DNA of 64,000 bases from assembly GCA_029207755.1 (NCBI GenBank), contig JARCOQ010000079.1, forward strand, positions 62,001 to 126,000. The letters run 5' to 3'. A program made the translations under genes and the position numbers. This DNA is from Chamaea fasciata (taxonomy: Eukaryota; Chordata; Aves; Passeriformes; Sylviidae). Shown here in pieces: positions 36,701 to 50,128 of the stretch; positions within the stretch are counted from its first letter, which is position 1; every line of letters starts with the position of its first letter. The notes below the pieces were generated by a model. That model was not told where the DNA came from, did no database searches, and worked only from the letters and a program-made list of their open reading frames with translations.

Positions 36701-39700
36701 CCAGAGCCGTGGATCCCAACTGGACAGTGGTCTCGATGGACACCAGTGCCATGGATCCCACTGTGGATGGACACTGGTGTGGATAGACATCAGAGCCTTG
36801 GATCCCAGCTTGACTGTGTTCTGGATGGAGAGCAGAGTCTTGGATTGGACTCTGGATGGATACTGCTCCAGATGGACAGCAGAGTCTTGGATTGGACTCT
36901 GGATGGATACTGCTCCAGATGGAACGCAGAGCCATGGATCCCACTGTTGGTGGATACTGGTCTGGATGGACTCCAGAGCCATGGATCCGTCTCTGGATGG
37001 ACACAGTTCTGGATGGACACAAGAGCCATAGATCCAAATTGGAGCCTGTTCTGGATGGATGCAAGGGCCATGGATTCCACTCTGGATGGATACTGCTCCA
37101 GTTAGCAACCAGAGTCATAGATCCGAATCCAGATGGAGACTGGTCCAGATGGACACTGGTCCGGATGGTGACCAGAGCCATTCCTCCCACCTTGTATTGA
37201 TAGTGGTCTTGCCAGACCCCGAGGCATGCATCCCACTCTGGATGGCCAGTGGTCTGGATGGGCACCAGACCATGGATCCCCTATGAATGGACACTGGTCT
37301 AGATGGACGCCAGAGCCATGGATTCCAGCTGGACACTGGTGTGGATGGACACCAGAGCCATGGATGCCACTGTGGATGGACACTGGTTTGGATGGACATA
37401 AGAGCCACGGATCCCAATCTGGATGGACGCTGCTGTGAATAGACACCAGAGCCATGGATCCCACAGTGGATTGACAGTGGTCAGGATGGACACCAGAGCA
37501 ATGGATGCCACTGTGGATGGATGCAGGTAGAGATGCACACCAGAGTAATGGTGTCCGCTCTGGATGGACACTGGTATGGATAGACATCAGAGCCTTGGAT
37601 CCCAGCTTGACTGTGTTCTGGATGGAGAGCAGAGTCTTGGATTGGACTCTGGATGGATACTGCTCCAGATGGACAGCAGAGTCTTGGATTGGACTCTGGA
37701 TGGATACTGCTCCAGATGGAACGCAGAGCCATGGATCCCACTGTTGGTGGATACTGGTCTGGATGGACTCCAGAGCCATGGATCCGTCTCTGGATGGACA
37801 CAGTTCTGGATGGACACAAGAGCCATAGATCCAAATTGGAGCCTGTTCTGGATGGATGCAAGGGCCATGGATTCCACTCTGGATGGATACTGCTCCAGTT
37901 AGAAACCAGAGTCATAGATCCGAATCCAGATGGAGACTGGTCCAGATGGACACTGGTCCGGATGGTGACCAGAGCCATTCCTCCCACCTTGTATTGATAG
38001 TGGTCTTGCCAGACCCCGAGGCATGGATCCCACTCTGGATGGCCAGTGGTCTGGATGGGCCCCAGACCATGGATCCCCTATGAATGGACACTGGTCTAGA
38101 TGGACGCCAGAGCCATGGATTCCAGCTGGACACTGGTGTGGATGGACACCAGAGCCATGGATGCCACTGTGGATGGACACTGGTTTGGATGGACATAAGA
38201 GCCACGGATCCCAATCTGGATGGACGCTGCTGTGAATAGACCCTAGAGCCATGGATCCCACAGTGGATTGACAGTGGTCAGGATGGACACCAGAGCAATG
38301 GATGCCACTGTGGATGGACACAGGTAGGTAGAGATGCACACCAGAGTAATGGTGTTCGCTCTGGATGGACACTGGTCTGGATAGACAGCAGAACCCTGGC
38401 TTCCACTCTGGATGGACGCTTGCCTGAATAGACAAAAGAGCTATGGATCCCAGCTTGACACTGGTCTGGATGGACACCAGAGCCATGGATCCCACTCTGA
38501 ATGCACACTACTCGTGATGGACACAAGAGCCATGCATCCCTCTGTGGATGGAGCCTGGTTTGAATGGACAGCACAGCCACGCATCCAGATGGACACCAGA
38601 GCCGTGGATCCCAACTGGACAGTGGTCTCGATGGACACCAGTGCCATGGATCCCACTGTGGATGGACACTGGTATGGATCGACATCAGAGCCTTGGATCC
38701 CAGCTTGACTGTGTTCTGGATGGAGAGCAGAGTCTTGGATTGGACTCTAGATGGATACTGCTCCAGATGGACACCAGAGCCATGGATCCCACTTTGGATG
38801 GATCCCAGTCTGTATAGACTCCAGAGCCATGGATCCGTCTCTGGATGGATGCTGGTCTGGATGGACACCCGAGCCATGGATCCAAATTGGAGCCTGGTCT
38901 GGATGGATACAAGGGCCATGGATTCCACCCTTGATGGACACTTGTGGAGATAGCAACCAGAGGCATGGATTCGACTCGAGATGGACACTGGTGCTGAAGG
39001 ACAGTGGTCTAGATGGTGACCAGAGCCATTCCTCCCACCTTGTATTGACTCTTGCCAGACCCCGAGGCATGGATCCCACTCTGGATGGCCAGTGGTCTGG
39101 ATGGGCACCAGACCATGGCTCCCCTATGAATGGACACTGGTCTTGACGGACGCCAGAGCCATGGATTCCAGCTGGACACTGCTGTGGATGGACACCAGAG
39201 TAATGGATGCCACTGTGGATGGATACTCGTATGGATGGACATAAGAGCCACGGATCCCAATCTAGACGGACGCTGCTGTGAATAGACCCCAGAGCCATGG
39301 ATCCCACAGTGGATTGACAGTGGTCAGGATGGACACCAGAGCAATGGATGCCACTGTGGATGGACGCAGGTAGAGATGCACACCAGAGTAATGGCGTTCG
39401 CTCTGGATGGACACTGGTCTGGATAGACAGCAGAACCCTGGCTTCCACTCTGGATGGACGCTTGCCTGAATAGACAAAAGAGCTATGGATCCCAGCTTGA
39501 CACTGGTCTGGATGGACACCAGAGCCATGGATCCCACTCTGAATGCACACTACTCGTGATGGACACAAGAGCCATGCATCCCTCTGTGGATGGAGCCTGG
39601 TTTGAATGGACAGCACAGCCACGCATCCAGACGGACACCAGAGCCGTGGATCCCAACTGCACAGTGGTCTGGATGGACACCAGAGCCATGGATCCCACTG

Positions 39701-40976
39701 TGGATGGACCCTGGTACAGATAGACAGCATAGTCATGGATGCAAAGTGGACACTGCTCCAGATGGATAATGATCTGGATGGACGCCAAAGCCATGGATCC
39801 CACTCTGGATGCACGCTGTTCTTGATGGACACAGGAGTCATGCATGGGTCTGTAGATGGAGCCTGGTATGAATGGACAGCACAGCCACGTATCCAGATGG
39901 ATACTTGCCCAGATGGACAGCAGAGCCGTGGATCTGAAGTGGACAGTGGTCTGGATGGAAACCAGAGCAATGGATCCCACTGTGGATGGACACTGGTATG
40001 GATAGACCTCAGAGCCTTGGATCCCAGCTTTACTCTGTTCTAAATAGACTCCAGAGCCATGGATCCGTCTCTGGATGGATGCTGGTCTGGATGGACACCA
40101 GAGCCATGGATCCAAATTGGAGCCTGGTCTGGATGGATACAAGGGCCATGGATTCCACTCTTGATGGACACTTGTGGAGATAGCAACCTGAGGCATGGAT
40201 TCGACTCGAGATGGACACTGGTCCTGAAGGACAGTGGTCTAGATGGTGACCAGAGCCATTCCTCCCACCTTGTATTGACTCTTGCCAGACCCCAAGGCAT
40301 GGATCCCACTCTGGATGGCCAGTGGCCTGCATGGGCACCAGACCATGGCTCACCTATCAATGGACACTGGTCTAGATGGATGCCAGAGGCAATGACTCCA
40401 GCTGGACACTGGTGTGGATGGACACCAGAGCAATGGATGCCACTGTGGATGGATATGGGTTTGGATGGACATAAGAGCCACGGATCCCAATCTAGATGGA
40501 CGCTGCTGTGAATAGACACCAGTGCCATGGATCCCACTGTGGATGGACACTGGTATGGATAGACATCAGAGCCTTGGATCCCAGCTTGACTGTGTTCTGG
40601 ATGGAGAGCAGAGTCTTGGATTGGACTCTGGATGGATACTGCTCCAGATGGACAGCAGAGTCTTGGATTGGACTCTGGATGGATACTGCTCCAGATGGAA
40701 CGCAGAGCCATGGATCCCACTGTTGGTGGATACTGGTCTGGATGGACTCCAGAGCCATGGATCCGTCCCTGGATGGACACAGTTCTGGATGGACACCAGA
40801 GCCATAGATCCAAATTGGAGCCTGGTCTGGATGGATGCAAGGGCCATGGATTCCACTCTGGATGGATACTGCTCCAGTTAGCAACCAGAGTCATGGATCC
40901 GAATCCAGATGGAGACTGGTCCAGATGGACACTGGTCCAGATGGTGACCAGAGCCATTCCTCCCACCTTGTATTGA
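33716..40976 (+). repeat. Array 2 large cycle, 7,261 bp
   Basis: Marker spacings 797, 797, 797, 1,094, 797, 1,051, 1,230, 698. Contains private variants CCAGCTGGTC (36,231) and TTAGAAACC (37,899) that recur in the two following long cycles and allow copies to be aligned. Confidence 0.85.
39706..40040 (+). repeat. Segment E, copy 3
   Basis: 7,261 bp after copy 2. It has GCATAGTCATGG and CTGAAG, combined with ACAGTGG. Confidence 0.8.
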
Positions 40977-43900
40977 TAGTGGTCTTGCCAGACCCCGAGG
41001 CATGAATCCCACTCTGGATGGCCAGTGGTCTGGATGGGCCCCAGACCATGGATCCCCTATGAATGGACACTGGTCTAGATGGACGCCAGAGCCATGGATT
41101 CCAGCTGGACACTGGTGTGGATGGACACCAGAGCCATGGATGCCACTGTGGATGGACACTGGTTTGGATGGACATAAGAGCCACGGATCCCAATCTGGAT
41201 GGACGCTGCTGTGAATAGACACCAGAGCCATGGATCCCACAGTGGATTGACAGTGGTCAGGATGGACACCAGAGCAATGGATGCCACTGTGGATGGACGC
41301 AGGTAGAGATGCACACCAGAGTAATGGTGTTCGCTCTGGATGGATACTGGTATGGATAGACAGCAGAGCCTTGGATCCCAGCTTGACTGTGTTCTGGATG
41401 GAGAGCAGAGTCTTGGATTGGACTCTGGATGGATACTGCTCCAGATGGACAGCAGAGTCTTGGATTGGACTCTGGATGGATACTGCTCCAGATGGAACGC
41501 AGAGCCATGGATCCCACTCTTGGTGGATACTGGTCTGGATGGACTCCAGAGCCATGGATCCGTCTCTGGATGGACACAGTTCTGGATGGACACAAGAGCC
41601 ATAGATCCAAATTGGAACCTGTTCTGGATGGATGCAAGGGCCATGGATTCCACTCTGGATGGATACTGCTCCAGTTAGCAACCAGAGTCATAGATCCGAA
41701 TCCAGATGGAGACTGGTCCAGATGGACACTGGTCCGGATGGTGACCAGAGCCATTCCTCCCACCTTGTATTGATAGTGGTCTTGCCAGACCCCGAGGCAT
41801 GCATCCCACTCTGGATGGCCAGTGGTCTGGATGGGCCCCAGACCATGGATCCCCTATGAATGGACACTGGTCTAGATGGACGCCAGAGCCATGGATTCCA
41901 GCTGGACACTGGTGTGGATGGACACCAGAGCCATGGATGCCACTGTGGATGGACACTGGTTTGGATGGACATAAGAGCCACGGATCCCAATCTGGATGGA
42001 CGCTGCTGTAAATAGACCCCAGAGCCATGGATCCCACAGTGGATTGACAGTGGTCAGGATGGACACCAGAGCAATGGATGCCACTGTGGATGGACGCAGG
42101 TAGAGATGCACACCAGAGTAATGGTGTTCGCTCTGGATGGATACTGGTATGGATAGACAGCAGAGCCTTGGATCCCAGCTTGACTGTGTTCTGGATGGAG
42201 AGCAGAGTCTTGGATTGGACTCTGGATGGATACTGCTCCAGATGGACAGCAGAGTCTTGGATTGAACTCTGGATGGATACTGCTCCAGATGGAACGCAGA
42301 GCCATGGATCCCACGGTTGGTGGATACTGGTCTGGATGGACTCCAGAGCCATGGATCCGTCTCTGGATGGACACAGTTCTGGATGGACACAAGAGCCATA
42401 GATCCCAATTGGAACCTGTTCTGGATGGATGCAAGGGCCATGGATTCCACTCTGGATGGATACTGCTCCAGTTAGCAACCAGAGTCATAGATCCGAATCC
42501 AGATGGAGACTGGTCCAGATGGACACTGGTCCGGATGGCGACCAGAGCCATTCCTCCCACCTTGTATTGATAGTGGTCTTGCCAGACCCCGAGGCATGCA
42601 TCCCACTCTGGATGGCCAGTGGTCTGGATGGGCACCAGACCATGGATCCCCTATGAATGGACACTGGTCTAGATGGACGCCAGAGCCATGGATTCCAGCT
42701 GGACACTGGTGTGGATGGACACCAGAGCCATGGATGCCACTGTGGATGGACACTGGTTTGGATGGACATAAGAGCCACGGATCCCAATCTGGATGGACGC
42801 TGCTGTGAATAGACACCAGAGCCATGGATCCCACAGTGGATTGACAGTGGTCAGGATGGACACCAGAGCAATGGATGCCACTGTGGATGGACGCAGGTAG
42901 AGATGCACACCAGAGTAATGGTGTCCGCTCTGGATGGACACTGGTCTGGATAGACAGCAGAACCCTGGCTTCCACTCTGGATGGACGCTTGCCTGAATAG
43001 ACAAAAGAGCTATGGATCCCAGCTTGACACTGGTCTGGATGGACACCAGAGCCATGAATCCCACTCTGAATGCACACTACTCGTGATGGACACAAGAGCC
43101 ATGCATCCCTCTGTGGATGGAGCCTGGTTTGAATGGACAGCACAGCCACGCATCCAGATGGACGCCAGAGCCGTGGATCCCAACTGGACAGTGGTCTCGA
43201 TGGACACCAGTGCCATGGATCCCACTGTGGATGGACACTGGTGTGGATAGACATCAGAGCCTTGGATCCCAGCTTGACTGTGTTCTGGATGGAGAGCAGA
43301 GTCTTGGATTGGACTCTGGATGGATACTGCTCCAGATGGACAGCAGAGTCTTGGATTGGACTCTGGATGGATACTGCTCCAGATGGACACCAGAGCCATG
43401 GATCCCACTCTTGGTGGATACTGGTCTGGATGGACTCCAGAGCCATGGATCCGTCTCTGGATGGACACAGTTCTGGATGGACACAAGAGCCATAGATCCA
43501 AATTGGAACCTCTTCTGGATGGATGCAAGGGCCATGGATTCCACTCTGGATGGATACTGCTCCAGTTAGCAACCAGAGTCATAGATCCGAATCCAGATGG
43601 AGACTGGTCCAGATGGACACTGGTCCGGATGGTGACCAGAGCCATTCCTCCCACCTTGTATTGATAGTGGTCTTGCCAGACCCCGAGGCATGCATCCCAC
43701 TCTGGATGGCCAGTGGTCTGGATGGGCACCAGACCATGGATCCCCTATGAATGGACACTGGTCTAGATGGACGCCAGAGCCATGGATTCCAGCTGGACAC
43801 TGGTGTGGATGGACACCAGAGCCATGGATGCCACTGTGGATGGACACTGGTTTGGATGGACATAAGAGCCACGGATCCCAATCTGGATGGACGCTGCTGT

Positions 43901-46900
43901 GAATAGACACCAGAGCCATGGATCCCACAGTGGATTGACAGTGGTCAGGATGGACACCAGAGCAATGGATGCCACTGTGGATGGATGCAGGTAGAGATGC
44001 ACACCAGAGTAATGGTGTCCGCTCTGGATGGACACTGGTATGGATAGACAGCAGAGCCTTGGATCCCAGCTTGACTGTGTTCTGGATGGAGAGCAGAGTC
44101 TTGGATTGGACTCTGGATGGATACTGCTCCAGATGGACAGCAGAGTCTTGGATTGGACTCTGGATGGATACTGCTCCAGATGGAACGCAGAGCCATGGAT
44201 CCCACTCTTGGTGGATACTGGTCTGGATGGACTCCAGAGCCATGGATCCGTCTCTGGATGGACACAGTTCTGGATGGACACAAGAGCCATAGATCCAAAT
44301 TGGAACCTGTTCTGGATGGATGCAAGGGCCATGGATTCCACTCTGGATGGATACTGCTCCAGTTAGCAACCAGAGTCATAGATCCGAATCCAGATGGAGA
44401 CTGGTCCAGATGGACACTGGTCCGGATGGTGACCAGAGCCATTCCTCCCACCTTGTATTGATAGTGGTCTTGCCAGACCCCGAGGCATGCATCCCACTCT
44501 GGATGGCCAGTGGTCTGGATGGGCCCCAGACCATGGATCCCCTATGAATGGACACTGGTCTAGATGGACGCCAGAGCCATGGATTCCAGCTGGACACTGG
44601 TGTGGATGGACACCAGAGCCATGGATGCCACTGTGGATGGACACTGGTTTGGATGGACATATGAGCCACGGATCCCAATCTGGATGGACGCTGCTGTAAA
44701 TAGACCCCAGAGCCATGGATCCCACAGTGGATTGACAGTGGTCAGGATGGACACCAGAGCAATGGATGCCACTGTGGATGGACGCAGGTAGAGATGCACA
44801 CCAGAGTAATGGTGTTCGCTCTGGATGGATACTGGTATGGATAGACAGCAGAGCCTTGGATCCCAGCTTGACTGTGTTCTGGATGGAGAGCAGAGTCTTG
44901 GATTGGACTCTGGATGGATACTGCTCCAGATGGACAGCAGAGTCTTGGATTGGACTCTGGATGGATACTGCTCCAGATGGAACGCAGAGCCATGGATCCC
45001 ACTGTTGGTGGATACTGGTCTGGATGGACTCCAGAGCCATGGATCCGTCTCTGGATGGACACAGTTCTGGATGGACACAAGAGCCATAGATCCCAATTGG
45101 AACCTGTTCTGGATGGATGCAAGGGCCATGGATTCCACTCTGGATGGATACTGCTCCAGTTAGCAACCAGAGTCATAGATCCGAATCCAGATGGAGACTG
45201 GTCCAGATGGACACTGGTCCGGATGGTGACCAGAGCCATTCCTCCCACCTTGTATTGATAGTGGTCTTGCCAGACCCCGAGGCATGCATCCCACTCTGGA
45301 TGGCCAGTGGTCTGGATGGGCCCCAGACCATGGATCCCCTATGAATGGACACTGGTCTAGATGGACGCCAGAGCCATGGATTCCAGCTGGACACTGGTGT
45401 GGATGGACACCAGAGCCATGGATGCCACTGTGGATGGACACTGGTTTGGATGGACATAAGAGCCACGGATCCCAATCTGGATGGACGCTGCTGTGAATAG
45501 ACACCAGAGCCATGGATCCCACAGTGGATTGACAGTGGTCAGGATGGACACCAGAGCAATGGATGCCACTGTGGATGGATGCAGGTAGAGATGCACACCA
45601 GAGAAATGGTGTCCGCTCTGGATGGACACTGGTATGGATAGACATCAGAGCCTTGGATCCCAGCTTGACTGTGTTCTGGATGGAGAGCAGAGTCTTGGAT
45701 TGGACTCTGGATGGATACTGCTCCAGATGGACAGCAGAGTCTTGGATTGGACTCTGGATGGATACTGCTCCAGATGGACACCAGAGCCATGGATCCCACT
45801 GTTGGTGGATACTGGTCTGGATGGACTCCAGAGCCATGGATCCGTCTCTGGATGGACACAGTTCTGGATGGACACCAGAGCCATAGATCCAAATTGGAGC
45901 CTGTTCTGGATGGATGCAAGGGCCATGGATTCCACTCTGGATGGATACTGCTCCAGTTAGCAACCAGAGTCATGGATCCGAATCCAGATGGAGACTGGTC
46001 CAGATGGACACTGGTCCGGATGGTGACCAGAGCCATTCCTCCCACCTTGTATTGATAGTGGTCTTGCCAGACCCCGAGGCATGGATCCCACTCTGGATGG
46101 CCAGTGGTCTGGATGGGCCCCAGACCATGGATCCCCTATGAATGGACACTGGTCTAGATGGACGCCAGAGCCATGGATTCCAGCTGGTCACTGGTGTGGA
46201 TGGACACCTGAGCCATGGATGCCACTGTGGATGGACACTGGTTTGGATGGACATAAGAGCCACGGATCCCAATCTGGATGGACGCTGCTGTGAATAGACC
46301 CCAGAGCCATGGATCCCACAGTGGATTGACAGTGGTCAGGATGGACACCAGAGCAATGGATGCCACTGTGGATGGACGCAGGTAGAGATGCACACCAGAG
46401 TAATGGTGTCCGCTCTGGATGGACACTGGTCTGGATAGACAGCAGAACCCTGGCTTCCACTCTGGATGGACGCTTGCCTGAATAGACAAAAGAGCTATGG
46501 ATCCCAGCTTGACACTGGTCTGGATGGACACCAGAGCCATGAATCCCACTCTGAATGCACACTACTCGTGATGGACACAAGAGCCATGCATCCCTCTGTG
46601 GATGGAGCCTGGTTTGAATGGACAGCACAGCCACGCATCCAGATGGACGCCAGAGCCGTGGATCCCAACTGGACAGTGGTCTCGATGGACACCAGTGCCA
46701 TGGATCCCACTGTGGATGGACACTGGTGTGGATAGACATCAGAGCCTTGGATCCCAGCTTGACTGTGTTCTGGATGGAGAGCAGAGTCTTGGATTGGACT
46801 CTGGATGGATACTGCTCCAGATGGACAGCAGAGTCTTGGATTGGACTCTGGATGGATACTGCTCCAGATGGAACGCAGAGCCATGGATCCCACTCTTGGT

Positions 46901-49900
46901 GGATACTGGTCTGGATGGACTCCAGAGCCATGGATCCGTCTCTGGATGGACACAGTTCTGGATGGACACAAGAGCCATAGATCCAAATTGGAGCCTGTTC
47001 TGGATGGATGCAAGGGCCATGGATTCCACTCTGGATGGATACTGCTCCAGTTAGAAACCAGAGTCATAGATCCGAATCCAGATGGAGACTGGTCCAGATG
47101 GACACTGGTCCGGATGGTGACCAGAGCCATTCCTCCCACCTTGTATTGATAGTGGTCTTGCCAGACCCCGAGGCATGGATCCCACTCTGGATGGCCAGTG
47201 GTCTGGATGGGCCCCAGACCATGGATCCCCTATGAATGGACACTGGTCTAGATGGACGCCAGAGCCATGGATTCAGGCTGGACACTGGTGTGGATGGACA
47301 CCAGAGCCATGGATGCCACTGTGGATGGACACTGGTTTGGATGGACATAAGAGCCACGGATCCCAATCTGGATGGACGCTGCTGTGAATAGACCCTAGAG
47401 CCATGGATCCCACAGTGGATTGACAGTGGTCAGGATGGACACCAGAGCAATGGATGCCACTGTGGATGGACACAGGTAGGTAGAGATGCACACCAGAGTA
47501 ATGGTGTTCGCTCTGGATGGACACTGGTCTGGATAGACAGCAGAACCCTGGCTTCCACTCTGGATGGACGCTTGCCTGAATAGACAAAAGAGCTATGGAT
47601 CCCAGCTTGACACTGGTCTGGATGGACACCAGAGCCATGGATCCCACTCTGAATGCACACTACTCGTGATGGACACAAGAGCCATGCATCCCTCTGTGGA
47701 TGGAGCCTGGTTTGAATGGACAGCACAGCCACGCATCCAGATGGACACCAGAGCCGTGGATCCCAACTGGACAGTGGTCTCGATGGACACCAGTGCCATG
47801 GATCCCACTGTGGATGGACACTGGTATGGATAGACATCAGAGCCTTGGATCCCAGCTTGACTGTGTTCTGGATGGAGAGCAGAGTCTTGGATTGGACTCT
47901 AGATGGATACTGCTCCAGATGGACACCAGAGCCATGGATCCCACTTTGGATGGATCCCAGTCTGTATAGACTCCAGAGCCATGGATCCGTCTCTGGATGG
48001 ATGCTGGTCTGGATGGACACCCGAGCCATGGATCCAAATTGGAGCCTGGTCTGGATGGATACAAGGGCCATGGATTCCACCCTTGATGGACACTTGTGGA
48101 GATAGCAACCAGAGGCATGGATTCGACTCGAGATGGACACTGGTGCTGAAGGACAGTGGTCTAGATGGTGACCAGAGCCATTCCTCCCACCTTGTATTGA
48201 CTCTTGCCAGACCCCGAGGCATGGATCCCACTCTGGATGGCCAGTGGTCTGGATGGGCACCAGACCATGGCTCCCCTATGAATGGACACTGGTCTTGACG
48301 GACGCCAGAGCCATGGATTCCAGCTGGACACTGCTGTGGATGGACACCAGAGTAATGGATGCCACTGTGGATGGATACTCGTATGGATGGACATAAGAGC
48401 CACGGATCCCAATCTAGACGGACGCTGCTGTGAATAGACCCCAGAGCCATGGATCCCACAGTGGATTGACAGTGGTCAGGATGGACACCAGAGCAATGGA
48501 TGCCACTGTGGATGGACGCAGGTAGAGATGCACACCAGAGTAATGGCGTTCGCTCTGGATGGACACTGGTCTGGATAGACAGCAGAACCCTGGCTTCCAC
48601 TCTGGATGGACGCTTGCCTGAATAGACAAAAGAGCTATGGATCCCAGCTTGACACTGGTCTGGATGGACACCAGAGCCATGGATCCCACTCTGAATGCAC
48701 ACTACTCGTGATGGACACAAGAGCCATGCATCCCTCTGTGGATGGAGCCTGGTTTGAATGGACAGCACAGCCACGCATCCAGACGGACACCAGAGCCGTG
48801 GATCCCAACTGCACAGTGGTCTGGATGGACACCAGAGCCATGGATCCCACTGTGGATGGACCCTGGTACAGATAGACAGCATAGCCATGGATGCAAAGTG
48901 GACACTGCTCCAGATGGATAATGATCTGGATGGACGCCAAAGCCATGGATCCCACTCTGGATGCACGCTGTTCTTGATGGACACAGGAGTCATGCATGGG
49001 TCTGTAGATGGAGCCTGGTATGAATGGACAGCACAGCCACGTATCCAGATGGATGCTTGTCCAGATGGACAGCAGAGCCGTGGATCTCAAGTGGACTGTG
49101 GTCTGGATGGAAACCAGAGCGATGGATCCCACTGTGGATGGACACTGGTATGGATGCACCTCAGAGCCTTGGATCCCAGCTTTACTCTGTTCTAAATAGA
49201 CTCCAGAGCCATGGATCCGTCTCTGGATGGATGCTGGTCTGGATGGACACCCGAGCCATGGATCCAAATTGGAGCCTGGCCTGGATGGATACAAGGGCCA
49301 TGGATTCCACTCTTGATGGACACTTGTGGAGATAGCAACCAGAGGCATGGATCCGACTCGAGATGGACACTGGTCCTGAAGGACAGTGGTCTAGATGGTG
49401 ACCAGAGCCATTCCTCCCACCTTGTATTGACTCTTGCCAGACCCCGAGGCATGGATCCCACTCTGGATGGCCAGTGGTCTGGATGGGCACCAGACCATGG
49501 CTCACCTATCAATGGACACTGGTCTAGATGGATGCCAGAGCCAATGACTCCAGCTGGACACTGGTGTGGATGGACACCAGAGCAATGGATGCCACTGTGG
49601 ATGGATACGGGTTTGGATGGACATAAGAGCCACGGATCCCAATCTAGATGGACGCTGCTGTGAATAGACACCAGTGCCATGGATCCCACTGTGGATGGAC
49701 ACTGGTATGGATAGACATCAGAGCCTTGGATCCCAGCTTGACTGTGTTCTGGATGGAGAGCAGAGTCTTGGATTGGACTCTGGATGGATACTGCTCCAGA
49801 TGGACAGCAGAGTCTTGGATTGGACTCTGGATGGATACTGCTCCAGATGGAACGCAGAGCCATGGATCCCACTCTTGGTGGATACTGGTCTGGATGGACT

Positions 49901-50128
49901 CCAGAGCCATGGATCCGTCTCTGGATGGACACAGTTCTGGATGGACACAAGAGCCATAGATCCAAATTGGAACCTGTTCTGGATGGATGCAAGGGCCATG
50001 GATTCCACTCTGGATGGATACTGCTCCAGTTAGCAACCAGAGTCATAGATCCGAATCCAGATGGAGACTGGTCCAGATGGACACTGGTCCGGATGGTGAC
50101 CAGAGCCATTCCTCCCACCTTGTATTGA
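40977..50128 (+). repeat. Array 2 large cycle, 9,152 bp
   Basis: Marker spacings 797, 797, 1,094, 797, 797, 797, 1,094, 1,051, 1,230, 698. Its second half (from about 44.4 kb) repeats the previous cycle at an offset of 9,949 bp, then 9,152 bp after one 797-bp unit is missing between about 46,190 and 47,050. Confidence 0.85.
48858..49192 (+). repeat. Segment E, copy 4
   Basis: 9,152 bp after copy 3. It has GCATAGCCATGG, CTCAAG with ACTGTGG, GGATGCTTGTCC and GGATGCACCTCAG. Confidence 0.8.
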
